Assembly (NCBI GenBank): GCA_037447605.1
Contig: CM074812.1
Span: forward strand, 1,125,043-1,189,042
DNA from: Zygnema circumcarinatum
Lineage: Eukaryota > Streptophyta > Zygnematophyceae > Zygnematales > Zygnemataceae
DNA: 64,000 nt
Direction: 5' to 3'
This document shows, piece after piece, positions 1 through 12,170 of the stretch. Numbering within the stretch: the stretch's first letter is position 1; every line of letters starts with the position of its first letter. The notes beneath the pieces were generated by a model. The model did no database searches, had not been told where the DNA came from, and worked only from the letters and a program-made list of their open reading frames with translations. The position numbers were made by a program, and so were the translations under genes.

Positions 1-332
1 CCCCCCCCCCCCCCCCCATCTCTCCGGCCCAGTGACCGAAATCCACGCCCTCCCAAAAATTCCCCCATTTGCACCTCCTCAACAAGGCCCCATCCAAGTT
101 CCGCCACCCTCTCCCTCTCCCTCCTACCTCCTACCTCCTCCCACTTCCCCATCCCCTCTCCCGCCCTCCTTCTCCTCCTCCCAGTGAGGTGGGAGAGGGG
201 TGGCCGTACCGAGTGTGACAAGGCCGAGTGCGCAGCCGGCTGCCAATGCGTAGCCCTCACGTTCCGGCGCACCGCTGCTTTGGGGCCTTCTTCCCAGCTC
301 TCCCTGAAATCCAACCGGAAAGAGTGAGAGAA

Positions 333-365
<33 letters not shown>

Positions 366-2724
366 GAGAGAGGGGAGTCCTAAAGGCGATGTGCAAAAGC
401 GAAATGTGGACTTCCACTGGTCTTTGCTCCTAAAAGGAGCGCCTAATGTTTGATCATAAACGAAAAGCAGCAAAACCCTTCCTTTCTCAGCACAACAAGG
501 TCACATGCGTGGGAGTTTTTTCCCAAAACGAGGAGACACTGACCAAAAGAATCTCTGTGGTTAACCGGTGTGACGATGAGCGATAGAGGAGCCCCACAGC
601 CGCGAGAGCTGCAGCCTGCAGGAAAGAAGCACCGACAGAACTGGACTTCATTGAAATCAGCTGAAAACTGAAAGAAAATGTTGCGGAACTGAACAACATA
701 AGGCTGATGCAAGCTGAAGCAATAGCAATGGCAGCACCATATAAAAAAATATAACTGTTGTTGAATACCTGCTTCTGATCAACCTTGACAGAATACAATA
801 GAAAATGGCTGGGAGTGAACCTCAAACATCACTGCTCAAGCTTGAACGAATGTGTAGAGAAATTTGAAAGAAAATCAAGAATTCCAGACATTTCAAGAGC
901 AGCTTGTCAGTGAAAGCACGAAGTGTATGCATTGCGTACGGCTCATCTCCTTATCTTTTGACTTGCCACTTGATTGGATTTACTGAACGAATGAATAGCG
1001 GGAAGTGATCTGGTGAACGCAATCACTTTCCTCAAATTTTCAAAATGGAACAGAGAAAGCAGCAGCAGCTATACAGAGAGGCAGAATGGAGGTGGGGAGT
1101 CCGCACCTGCACCATTGTGGGAAGCTCCAACTCAGGGAAGGAAGCTGGATGACGCGCAGGGATATGCAAATAGAGCATCTGCAGCCCCATACCCCCTATC
1201 ATAGTTACATTTCCCAACAGAAAAACCAACCCGAAACTCACTTTCTGGTCCAATACCCGCTTCTAGGGTCAAGCGTCGTTAATACAAAGTCCAACTAGCC
1301 ACAGCTCATAGTCTTCCTTTCAGTTTTAGATGTTCTCCATATTCATTGTAATCCATGTGCAAACTGGTAACCTGTTGTGAGAGAGGGAGGGGGGAAAAGG
1401 GGAGAGAGAGAGAGAGAGAACGAGAGAGAGAGACAAGACCTTTGAAACCGAATGATCCATGGAGCCTCGTTTGGCTGCTGCCATGCCAAGAAGTACTCCC
1501 ACAGTAGTAATATCGTGTTCCTTTCGTCCATTCCCGAGTAGAAACATGGAAGAGGCAAAGTTCAATCCTCACAAAGAGCATAAGCACAAGCATGCGGACC
1601 TCAAATACAGCCAACCATTTCCAAATGCTGCTCAAATGAGAAAGCCCAGTCATTTCTAGCAGTGAATCAAGATAAGGTTGAAGAATGAATGATAAGAAGT
1701 GTGTAGGCTTTTGAGGCTTTTAGGACGAGTGAGGGCTATACCTGTGAGAGATAATAGTAGAGATCGGTCGCTTCCAGCACCGCCAAATGGCCATGCAGAC
1801 CGAGTGCCATAAGGAGGCCTGCATGGGCACAGCTTGGCTCATCTGGACGGTTGTAATTCACCCACCACCGCATCATGCTGCTCTGCATTACTCCCACCTG
1901 TATGCACTCCCTCACCCCTAATTCATCACGATTACCTCCATAAAGAACTCTTTCGAGAGCAGTAAAAAGAAAATCCCCAAAAAAAAAAAAAAAACAGGGG
2001 GGGGAATTTGTGATTTTGACTACCAATAGATCTCGTATTTCAGAGGGGGAAAGGGATCTGCGTGCACCTTGTGTGGGGAGATTCTGAGGCCTGCTGCAAC
2101 GCCATTGTGAAACTCCGGCCAAGATGTGAGGTCGGTTACGTTCCCAAGGCTGGTGTCAAGACTAACCTGAAACCACATTCCATTCCATTTCTGCATGGGT
2201 ATCCTCATCATGACAGGCAAAAGTATAGCCCCATCGGAAGCTCGGTTTCAGAGAAAACATCACCTTGACTCCTCATAGCACTTAACTTTAAATCGAAAGG
2301 TGTAAGTTACAAAATTCATCAGTGATGGGAAAGCTCGGTGTATTTGCTCACTGTTGCATCATGCTGAGCGGGAAGTCTGCCAGCAAGCACGAGCTTGGGG
2401 ATGGATAGAGCCTGTCAAATTCCAGCACCACCTCCATACCACATGCAATAGTCGGTCACTTGAGCTTTGTTCAACCGTCTCAGTTTCGCCAGTAGGGATT
2501 ACATATTGCTGTGAGGATGGGGCCCCACTTCTATGGCATAGTAATCTTGAAGACTGCCTCTCACGTAGAAAGAGAGGAGGGGAGGTGAGAGGAACTCAGA
2601 GAGAGAGAGAGAGGGTGAACGGGAGAACGAGAGAAAGATTGAGCGAGCGAGAGAGAGAGCGAGAGAGAGAGAGAGAGTGAGTGAGTGAGAGAGAGAGAGA
2701 GAGAGTGAGAGAGAGAGAGGGGGA

Positions 2725-2778
<54 letters not shown>

Positions 2779-5700
2779 CTCAGTGAGAGGAGCGCGTGAC
2801 GTGGCGATAGTGAATGCTGCACGCCCTGCAGGCAGAGCTGTGGTTCTATGGGCTTGTTGCCACAGCTGGGCCTGAACAACGCCGCAATACAAAAACGAGA
2901 AAGAGCAACATGAAGGAGATTGTGGCATTACTCATTACATTCACGCAAATTTCACACATACATTCCTATAAGACAACGAGCTAAGCCACATTGCCTCGTC
3001 ACCGCATTCCTCCGCAGCAGTTTTGATAGAGCATTTGCCCTGTACACTAACCAGCGACTTGGCTAAAACAATCATCTTTAATGCATCAAGTAAATTGTTG
3101 ACTAGGCCTTAAAAGCCCTAGCATCCGAAGAAACCTAAGCAGCCCACCTGTTGCTGCGCCACCACATCGGGATCGCTGATGTCATTTGCACCTCCCGACC
3201 GGACTGCCACTGGCCTAGATGATGTCAGCAGCCGGCGCACCTGTACACCGCAGCTGGCGACATTTAGCTGATGTGAAGAAGATCAGGCATCGCCCAGTCA
3301 CACATTCTCCATTGGTAAACCTCCCTCAACTAAAACATAACTGCAATAAGCAATGGACGGTTTTCAATTCCTCGCAGAAACAAACAAACGTATATCTTCG
3401 AGCCCACCTCAGCCAATCTCAAATCCCTGGAGAACCGCAGGCCCGGCCTATCCCCATCTAACATGTGTTCCATGCCATCTTCGTTTAAGCCTCCAGCCAA
3501 TCCAGTATCGCCAGCTGGCAGCGCTCCATCGCCGCCTGCAGGCGCTACAAGCACCCCCGTGTCCCCCTCCCCCCCTTCCAAGGGGCCCTGCGAGGGCGAT
3601 AGCGGCACCGCCCGCAGATGCAGCGCATGCGGCGCCGCCGCCAGAAGCGCCGAATCAGTGCTGCGGGCACAGCCCTGCGCCGCGAGGTCCTGCCGGTCCA
3701 CGAGGACATAGGCCGCGTCCGGCCAGCCGGGGGGGGGGGCCTCCCTGCACACTCGGAGAGCCTGGAGGCGCATGCTCGCCGCTAGTGAGTGTTGGGAGGG
3801 GAGGGGGAGGAGGGAGGGGGAGGGGGGAAGGGGGAAGGGGAAGGGGGAAGGGGGAAGGGGGAAGGGGAAGGAAGGGGGGGAAGGGGCTGGGGAAGGGGGA
3901 AGGGGGAAGGGGGAAGGGGGAAGGGGGAAGGGGAAGGGGGAAGGGGGAAGGGGGAAGGGGGAAGGGGAAGCTGGGGAAGGGGGAAGGGGGAAGGGGGAAG
4001 GGGGAAGGGGGAAGGGGGAAGGGGGAAGGGGGAAGGGGAGGCTGGGGAAGGGGGAAGGGGGAAGGGGGAAGGGGGGAAGGGGAGAGAGGAAGGAGGGAGG
4101 GGGAGATGGGAGGAAGGGGGGAAGAAGAGGAAGGGGAAGGGGAAGAAGAAGGGGAAGGGGAAGGGGAAGAAGAAGGGGAAGGGGAAGGGGAAGAAGAAGG
4201 GGAAGGGGGAAGGGGGAAGGGGAAGGGGGAAGGGGGAAGGGGAAGGGGAAGGGGAAGGGGGAAGGGGGGGAAGGGGGAAGGGGGAGGGGAGGGGGAGGGG
4301 GAGGGGGAGGGGGAGGGGGGAGGGGGAGGGGGAGGGGGAGGGGGAGGGGGAGGAGGGAGGGGGGAGGAGGGGAGGGGGAGGGGGAGGGGAGAGGGGGAGG
4401 GGGAGGAGGGGGAGGGAGGGAGGCAATGGAGTGCACCTGGCGAAGAGGCAGAGCGATGGCTGGCGGCATTCGTTCGAGCTCGGGAAGGCCCACCCTCATA
4501 GCGGCCATGGCCTCCACACATCGAACCTCGGCAGTTCCGTTCTCTGACAAACGTTTGTAAATTGTGGAGATTCGCTGAGACCATCCAACACACTCGTCTG
4601 CAGTGGTACCGGGCTCAAGCAGAGGGCCCCAGAGTGGGGACTGCGGGGGGGGATGAGACAAAGCTGTCGCAGAGCTGGAGAGGTGAATGTGGAGGAGAAA
4701 AGAGAGAATTGAGGGAGGCTCTTTGAGAGGCACTGCCGGCAGCATTCCCTCGACGCCCTGGCAGCAAGAGGGTGCATCCCGGGCGTAGTAGTCACAAAAT
4801 GCAGCCTCGCCTAAGGATGCGGCTATCTTCACCAATAAGGGGGCGAGCTTTGGGATAGAACTGCAAAAGTCGACACAATGGGGAAGCAATAGAGAAGCTT
4901 CAGTAGCAGCAGGCGGAACGACGAGAATGGGGTCACAGATGGGGTATGGGCGCAAATCTATGAAAGTTTGACATTGATGAAGCACAAAGTGCGGTTAACG
5001 TCTTTTGCATCGTTAATGCAACCCAAGGTTGATGCATTTTTTTATCATCAGACGTTAATTGAAGCGCTTCAACATTACCATCATTTCGTGGTCGTATTGT
5101 ATCATTATTATTCGGTACAACCAGAAGTGATGGTGATCTTGAGTCAATGTATGATGATCGGCACTTGAATCATCGAGGCATGAGCATATCATAGTGTCAT
5201 ACTTCGATATATTGTCCTTATATGTTTGTTTCGACACAGCAAAAAGGTCTAGAGCCTTCACTATTCAAGTTTCATGGAGAATTTCAAACAGGCATTCATT
5301 TGGGGCGTACCTCCATCGCATCATGTCGAGCTTCAGATCCTCGTAGACTGCATGGAGGCACTTCAGCAGAGTCCTAAGAGATTCTTCGGAAACTGTACTC
5401 TCTGTCATACTTTCTCTACCTTCGGCTGCATGAGTTTTGCTGAAACCCATTTTCTGCATAGCGATTGCTTGGCTAAAAGGCCCCTTCACGGTCGAAGAGA
5501 GAACTGGGGGAGACAATATTCTGAATAAATTCTTTGAGACTGTCTGACTGTGTCTCTGGCTCATCAACAACCGCTTCCACGCTGAATCATCATCATTGCT
5601 AATTCCTTCAACTGTTTTAGTTTCACCATTTTTCTCTAGAGGATTCTTCCATTCCGAAAATGAGAGAGCTGCTGAAAACATCTCACCCGCTCCGGAAGAG

Positions 5701-8700
5701 CCTGCTCTCCTCTCCCACTCTACCTGCCCTGCCCAGCTACTGCAAAGAGCCACCATGGCCTGCCACTCTGAGTCAAATTCAAAGTCCCCAATTTCCGCTT
5801 CTACTGAATTAAAGTCCTCCCCTGCTTCTACACCTTTCCATGTCCTACTTTCTTCCATATGCACATCAGCACTGAGGCTTCCATCCCAATCCGCTTCCCC
5901 ATCACCTTCTCTCCTATCTCTACCAAGCGTTGCCATCCCCCTCGCACTGTCTTTTGCCTCCATAGACCCACTTTGGGCCCTCGTGTATCCTGTACGGCCC
6001 TTCAGAACTGAGCGAAGAAGCTCAACAAAAAGGCGCGTTTCACTTCCCAGGTGGATGCCTGCCATGCACGCGCTCACAAGGGGAGAGTCCAAAGCAAGTT
6101 TCAGCCGCCACCGATGTCTCTGCAGTCTCCTCTCCCACGCCACGTGAGACGAGTCAGCATGCGTACTATGCATTCGTGGACACAAGGCTACAGATCAACA
6201 TATATATCTTAAAGCCCATATTTTGCAGCACTGTTCATCCATCGTGTTGTTTATGGCGAAAGGTTGGTTGCACCTTCCCTACAGGCCCTAAAAGTTGAGT
6301 CAGGGGAGAGCCATAGCTCACCTTGCCTTTGTCCGTGACAAGTGTCACACGATCTGCAATGGCATCGCAAAGGTTCTCCCACTTGTCATTTTCGTGAAGG
6401 GCGGGAAAGCCGGAATGTGCCGCCTCGCATGCGCTTGTTTTCCATAGGAGGTGGCACCCCATCTGTGCCCAAAACCCAGCATATTCAACAATAACCAGCA
6501 ATATCCAACATCAATAACATTGTCCGAATTCATAGAAGCGTTCTTCGAAATGAGAGCGGCAATGATTGGTGAAAAGGGAAAACGTGCGAATGGGGCTGAT
6601 AGACAAGAGAATAGAAGATAAAAGAAACGCATAGTGAGAAAGATGAAGTACTGAGAGGATGGGGGGGGGGGAGGAATGGGGGCGGCCGGGGGAAAAGGAG
6701 AAGCAGACATAGAAAACGAGCGAGAGCGAGACAGAGAGCGAGCGAGAGAGAGAATGAAGAGGAAATGAACTCAACATGAATCTCCAAGCTGCCATCAGGT
6801 GTCAGTACAGCGAGATGTTCTGCGCCTTGAACTGATCCCCAGGTTGTCCTGACATGCTCTCACACCCAAGAAATCTTTCAGTTCGCTTTGAGACTGCATC
6901 CCCCCTGATGGAATCTCAAAGAGCTGTGGAGAATAGAATGCGAAATATCGCAGGACAGGTGTCTGCTTAAAGAGCGTTAGTCTTTGTGCTCGCAAATCAG
7001 GCTGTCTGACCATGCATACAACTCGCATCCTTTATACGACAACATCCATACGACATGTCACGTACATTTGACGAAACTTTCCCTCTTTGAAAAACAAAAC
7101 AGCATAGCTCAAACCTGTCAGAATCGTCTTGACAAACAGAGTAAGTATTCACACTAAGCTGTGCACGAATCGACGCAGCCTGAAGCAAAGAAAGGCACCT
7201 TACTGTGCGAGGCTTGACCACTGCTGCGGCGACAGCTGGCAGTATCCAGGCCGACCTGCGTTCTTGCAAAAACTGCTTCCTTTCATTCTCCGTTCCGAAC
7301 AGAGCGGGCAGAGGGATAACCACAAGCTGCTCGACGTCCTCAAGGAGGAGACCTATAAGAGGGCGACCGCTCAAATCGGATGCCAAAAGCACCTGCACAG
7401 CTACTTCCACTTTTTTTTATATGCCTCCACTGTTCCATGTCTTGTCCGTCTACATGGCCTTTTCCTAAAGTAAGCAACAGCTTCATAAAGGAAATTCACT
7501 GACTTTGATGGAGAAAGATTCGATAGGGAAGCTTCATAGATTCCGACTCTGGAGGAGAGAACTGACCTCCTTAGCGGGGGGAGAACTCCCCTCCTGCTGC
7601 CAAGCCCTTTGCAAAGAGACCATTGGAGAAGCAACTTCCTCCAAAACATGGCCTGCTGCGGGAGGCTCTTCCAGAATCATCCACAAGGAGTGCTTTTCCC
7701 TGTCTGCAAGACCACTGCCAAGAAAATCAGATGTAATCGTTTACTGAATGTCAATAACACAAAATCCAAAAGAAGCTTGCTGCATGCATAAGAAGCATTT
7801 CAGCCTGGGATGAGGTCCAAAACTTTCCTTTCATTCTTAGGGGACTACAATTTACGAACAGAGAATGCCAAGAGGAGTAATCCAGGTAGAACCCTACATT
7901 TTCCTTAGCAAGACATTGTAGCAAAGTAGCAGAAAAGATACCCATGCAGCTCAACGCATCGTATATGAACTGATGAGTACGCCTCTGTGCTGCTGCTGGT
8001 ATGCTGAAAGCTTTAGCTTTTTCTTAGATCCCCCAACAAATATCTAAACTAAGCAATGCCTCACAATCTGCAGAGTATACGGCAGTGCATGACGTCTCAC
8101 AACAAACTGAACGCCTTTCGAATCCCTTAATTCGATAGAGAAATCGAGTACATGAGCAGAGCACCTTGATTGTAAGAGACAAGCAGCGATGACTTCGCAC
8201 TACTCCATAGAATCCTCTCGTCCGCAAGACCAGCGTCTCCGAGCAGTTTCACCTCCTGCACATCAACATCCCATTAGTCGAAACAGGCCAAGAAAGCGGC
8301 CGTACCAAGTTGGCAGCCAATGTCTTAAATTTCCACATATTCAGACACTTCATATGGCACCTCCATCTCCCTAATTTCTAATTTGAACAGATGCCTGCAC
8401 CCTTTGCACTTGCCCACATAGAACTGCTCGAATGTTCAGTGCCTTACCAAAAGCTCTTCCTGCGGATGAGCAAGTACAGCAAGATTTGCCTCTCCAACTT
8501 GCCACACTTCAGACCGTCGTACTTCATCCCCCCAACTATTCGGCGACAAAAAATTTGTACCCCACCGACCCCCTATCCGACCTGTCGTTGATTCCGCCAC
8601 GCACGCTTCATCTCCAAAGTCTGCCGCTCGGGCCGCCCGTTCAACAGAAGACTTAGAGGCGGCATCCATTGCTCCCGGCTGCAGGTGCTCCTCTATGCGT

Positions 8701-11459
8701 TCCGGTAAATTTTTTTGATCATACATGGTGGATTTCTGAAGAAGAATGCCTCTGGAAAGGGCAAAGATTGTCTCGGTAGGCCATGGCAAAGGGACTTCCT
8801 CCAGTCCGCCTGCAATTCATTTCCCAGTGAATACTAAGAGAGATTCGGTTCATTTGCATCTACTATTGGTGTTTTGTAGTTTTCTGCTCTAGTAGCCAGC
8901 CTCAGGACATTTTCAAATGTCCACTGCTCAAATCGTCTGCGGCTTCCGACAGGGACTAGGTTCTGTAGACGTGCATTAATTCGTATTCAAATTTGAAGAA
9001 ATGTCTCCCTTTTCCCTTGCTCTCTCACTCGTGCCCCTAACCGCCCCCATCTCCTGCTCCGTCCTCCTCGCTCCCTCCCTCCCGTCTCCCTCCTTTCCCC
9101 TACCTGCTGTCATGTCCCCGTGCATCTGACATCCTCTGTATCCCACTCTCTTTCTCAAACCTCCCCTCAATGTGAAGCATCGTCACCTATCCTTGCTCAA
9201 GGAATAAAATATATTTGCTAGTCTTACGTGATTTTAAAAAGAAAAAAAGTTCCCAAAGACAGCTAGTCGGATAAACAGATCTAATTTCTTCTGCACTCGC
9301 CCATGTAAAGAGCAGTGTCGCGTACCAGAGGAAGAGGCCACAGAAATAGAGCTGCGATGCAAGAAGGCAGGCAATGTCTCTTCTGATCCCTCCATCTGAC
9401 ACCACAAGACCTGCATGCGGGCCCCACCACAGAAGTAAAGCCTCTGTAGTAAACAAAAAACCTCCGTTTGGGTCTCCACACAATCCATTCCCCCTCCAAT
9501 CCTTTCTTCCTCTTCCCCCTTCCGACGTTCACTCTCTCTCCCAGCTCTCCTCTCGAATCTTCCCTAACCCTCCCGCTTTCCTGTCCCTTTTCTGTCCCCT
9601 ACACTCCTTTGCCGCCTCCCCCCTCCTCTATCCCTCCCCCCGCCTCTTTCTCTTCCCTCTCCGTTAACTCTTTATAACCCTCTCTCACGCCATCGCAACC
9701 TCACTCTCCATCTCCATCCCCTCGCCTCAGCTATCCCGCTCTCTCTCACCTTTCCAGAGAAGCACCCCCCCCCCTCCCCCCACTTTCCATCCCTCCCCTT
9801 CCTTTCTCTCGCTCACTGTGAGATCCTAAAGCATTCGTCCACATTCCTCATCCCTTCATTTCCCAAAATCTCCCCTCCGTCTACCTCTTCCTCCCATTTT
9901 CTCACCGCACCGTTCCCCCTTATCCTCTCTCTCCCTCCTTCTATCTTCCTTTCCCTGCTTTTCTCCCTACGTTTCGTCTCCCTCTCCCTACCCCTCTCCC
10001 TTTATCTCTCACTTTCAGTTTCAGAACTGGTGTACGTTAAGCCAGGGTACACGTTAACTCCTACATGCGCTAAAACTCAGCTGAACTTTCCAAGCGCTTT
10101 CACGGCGTTGCTAATCACCATGGCCGTTACGGAATAGGAATTCTAATTTCCTATTGTGAGACTACAGGGCTTTCAATATTCGGGATTTTTCAAATTTGCT
10201 ACCACAACTATCAGAGTGAGCAGTCTAGTGCCCTGAAATCATCTCATGCGCTTAAAGAAATGTAGGTTGTAAAATGATTTCTTGAGGTATACTCTTCCAT
10301 AATTCGAAGCTTTATATCTGCCAAAAATGACATGGTCAGGCCTCAACTGACACTGGAGCAGGAGCATCAGCCGAATGCAAAATGAGAGGTAAACCTGAAG
10401 AATCTCTGCTGCTGTTGAGAAGCGTTTCCGCACGAGGCCACCAGCGGTCCATACAGCTCTGGAGGATGCCAAAGCAGCAAACAAGCATTCAGCATTGCGA
10501 TATTCTTGGAACGTGAAGTTATTCACAACCTTTTGCTCAATCAAAAAAATTATGTTCTGTATGTCGATGTCTTGTATGGAGAAAATTTTGTTAAACATCT
10601 GACAAGTGAGAAAACTAAAAGATTTTCAAAACAGGGTGTGTTAAGCATCACGAAGGAACAGTTGTTCAACATGAAGGCATGCTGTTCATGTATGCAAACA
10701 GAATTTTTGGCCTGCTAATAAGGGTAAAGTAAAACATTGCATTTGAAACGAAAAATGAATAAGACAAACATTATTTTGCCATCATGTCTTGAAACAAGCG
10801 CTGGTTGGAGTCGCACGAACCAAACAAAATAAATGTGCTGAAGACAAACAAGTAATGAAACAAATCTTCAACAAAACTTTGAACACTAGATGCAATCATG
10901 AAACAAAACGTCCATGCACTGAAATTGGTGCTGCTGATTAAAACGAAAAACAAAGGATGCCACAATGCGTGAAGTAAACATGTGAACTGCGAAATCTTCC
11001 TGCTTCTCTCCATCATTCTGACTCCTACAACTGTCACAACTTGTCACAGCTCCAAATCCTTGAGAGACGGAATGCACACATGCTTCCGCCAGGCCCAGAC
11101 CCAAAATTAGGGTTCAAACTCAAGCCTGCACTCTGACCGACAGGGTTCCATGGTTCCGGCGAAGGGCGAGCAGAGGGAGGGAAGGGGACAGGGGGGTGAA
11201 GAGCGCAAAGGAGGGTTTTAGCTGCAGGGTGCGGCTTGCAGCGAGAGGGGGGGAAGGGTTTAGGGTTCAGGGTCAGCGTGGGGGGAGGGGTTTAGGGTTC
11301 AGGGTCAGCGAGGAGCGCTGACCTCCGGCCTGCCGCGTGGAGCTCCTCGTCGCTGCCATCTGCCCCCTCAGCGAGGGCGTGCAGCTCCCACGCGCCACGT
11401 GGCGCGCCCACAGACGCCTCCGGCGACGCCACGTGGCGGAGGAACGTGAGAGGCGCCAT
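1..11459 (-). CDS. APC1: Anaphase-promoting complex subunit 1 (APC1), 5' two thirds; 3' end beyond the window
   Basis: APC1 is the largest scaffold subunit of the APC/C ubiquitin ligase in the nucleus. Twenty-one exons were placed with GT-AG sites and matching phases: 11459-11323, 10458-10395, 9410-9326, 8809-8448, 8255-8165, 7703-7567, 7392-7199, 6848-6776, 6462-6322, 6119-5311, 4860-4437, 3761-3408, 3240-3148, 2871-2779, 2553-2440, 2166-2068, 1882-1742, 1520-1440, 1178-1107, 615-544 and 303-210 (about 1,243 codons). The N-terminal propeller region shows [17 protein letters not shown] and [11 protein letters not shown]. The middle has [17 protein letters not shown], then IALPLRQ joined to [14 protein letters not shown]. 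The proteasome/cyclosome repeats follow: [56 protein letters not shown] and [15 protein letters not shown]. The start Met at 11459 is the first in-frame ATG of exon 1 and is less certain than the rest. Confidence 0.93.
328..373. repeat. (GA)n microsatellite in an APC1 intron
   Basis: An interrupted run of about 20 GA units on the plus strand. It lies in the intron between the APC1 exons at 303-210 and 615-544. Open frames through it (Ser/Leu repeats) are not genes. Confidence 0.9.
1385..1436. repeat. (GA)n microsatellite beside an APC1 donor site
   Basis: A GA run lies immediately downstream, in transcript sense, of the donor at 1440/1439, so the pre-mRNA has a long CU tract starting a few bases into the intron. 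Confidence 0.85.
2593..2776. repeat. Long (GA)n microsatellite filling an APC1 intron
   Basis: About 180 bp of GA with GTGA and GCGA interruptions fills most of the 225-nt intron between exons 2871-2779 and 2553-2440. In the transcript it is a CU tract running from donor to acceptor. Confidence 0.9.
3762..4436 (-). repeat. APC1 intron made almost wholly of a GGGGAAGGG-type polypurine array
   Basis: The plus strand from about 3795 to 4425 is nearly pure G/A: GGGGAAGGGGGAAG units, then GGGGAAGAAG, then GGGGAG blocks. On the APC1 sense strand it is pure C/T. The exon boundaries are CAG|GTGCAC (donor, 4437/4436) and CTCCAG|GCTC (acceptor, 3762/3761). The array sits between two adjacent conserved APC1 blocks, so it is an intron and not coding. 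Its length (675 nt) is divisible by three and it has no in-frame stop, which creates a misleading Pro-rich open frame. Confidence 0.88.
9480..10015. repeat. Polypyrimidine-rich low-complexity stretch in APC1 intron 2
   Basis: About 530 bp of C/T-rich plus-strand sequence (CCCTCC, CTCTCT, CCTTTC words) without a clear period. It lies inside the 984-nt intron between exons 10458-10395 and 9410-9326. No coding signal was seen. In transcript sense it is purine-rich, the opposite of the other APC1 low-complexity introns. Confidence 0.7.
11257..11310 (-). promoter_or_regulatory. Duplicated telobox-like AACCCTAAA element at the start of APC1 intron 1
   Basis: Two copies of a 23-bp sequence at 11257-11279 and 11288-11310 each contain TTTAGGGTT (AACCCTAAA in APC1 sense). 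A third AACCCTAA lies at about 11105-11115. AAACCCTAA teloboxes are known plant 5' elements of housekeeping and cell-cycle genes, and these sit just inside the first intron. A regulatory role is inferred. Confidence 0.5.
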
Positions 11460-12170
11460 GGAGTGCCACGTGGCGGCCTCCCCGGGCTTCCGGGGCGCGC
11501 TCCAAAGGGAAGGCGTACTCAAGTGCTGACACGTGGCGGTACAACCTCAAAAACCCGGAAAAGTTCTTACGACGGGCAGGTTTTTTCAACGAATCATGTG
11601 CGGATACGTGGTGCCCCGACGTAAAAACCAGGAAAAGTTCTTACAACGGGCAGATGTTTCAACAGGATACATACAAGAAGTCAAACCCTAGCGTCCGTAC
11701 ACGATCGGACAGCCAGGAACGCTCGCAGGTGGAAATCCGACGGTCAGGATCCAACAAGTACCTACGTGGAAAATTCAATAGCCGGTTTCCCAATCTCTGC
11801 TGACGTGACGTATCCAACGGCCATGCAAGTATCCAACTGTCAAAATCTCTGCTGACGTTGTATATCTAACGGCCCGCCTCTTCGCATGTATGGTACGGTT
11901 GACAACTTCGGAATCTCAAGCCTGTCCACGTGGCCATAATCCCAAACCGTCCCACGCGCCTTTCCAACGGTCTGGATTTTACACGTGTCTAGGCATATCC
12001 AACGGCCATCTTCTCCCAATCTTGCCAACATCTATCCAACGGTCTGAATTTCACGAGTGTTCACGCGGACGGTGGGCTTTACGACGTCGTATAGTACCAT
12101 GCTTCAGTGCAACTCTCGGCATGTATACAAAAAAAAAAAAAAAGAAAAAAAAAACAAGGAACACGTGAAT
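11460..12170 (-). promoter_or_regulatory. APC1 5' flank with G-boxes and an ACAACGGGCAG repeat
   Basis: The region upstream of the APC1 start has CCACGTGGC-type G-boxes at about 11397, 11430, 11467 and 11530, some inside exon 1. Two copies of a module reading TTCTTACRACGGGCAG then TTCAAC lie at about 11562-11590 and 11637-11663. Further on are several ATCCAACGGYC / TATCYAACGGCC words at about 11810-12060. The same ACAACGGGCAG module occurs in the promoter block at 16.1 and 16.7 kb. The exact transcription start is not determined. Confidence 0.55.

Noticed and set aside
443-825. Two overlapping minus-strand frames as separate genes
   Set aside because: Only 615-544 is coding, as an APC1 exon; the rest is intron.
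1387-2879. Frames made of Ser/Leu or Arg/Glu repeats
   Set aside because: Translations of (GA)n/(CT)n microsatellites in APC1 introns.
3330-4985. 551-codon minus-strand open frame rich in Pro, and Gly/Arg-rich frames on the plus strand
   Set aside because: The ends are real APC1 exons (4860-4437 and 3761-3408). The middle is a polypyrimidine intron with proper donor and acceptor sites, and the plus-strand frames are its complement.
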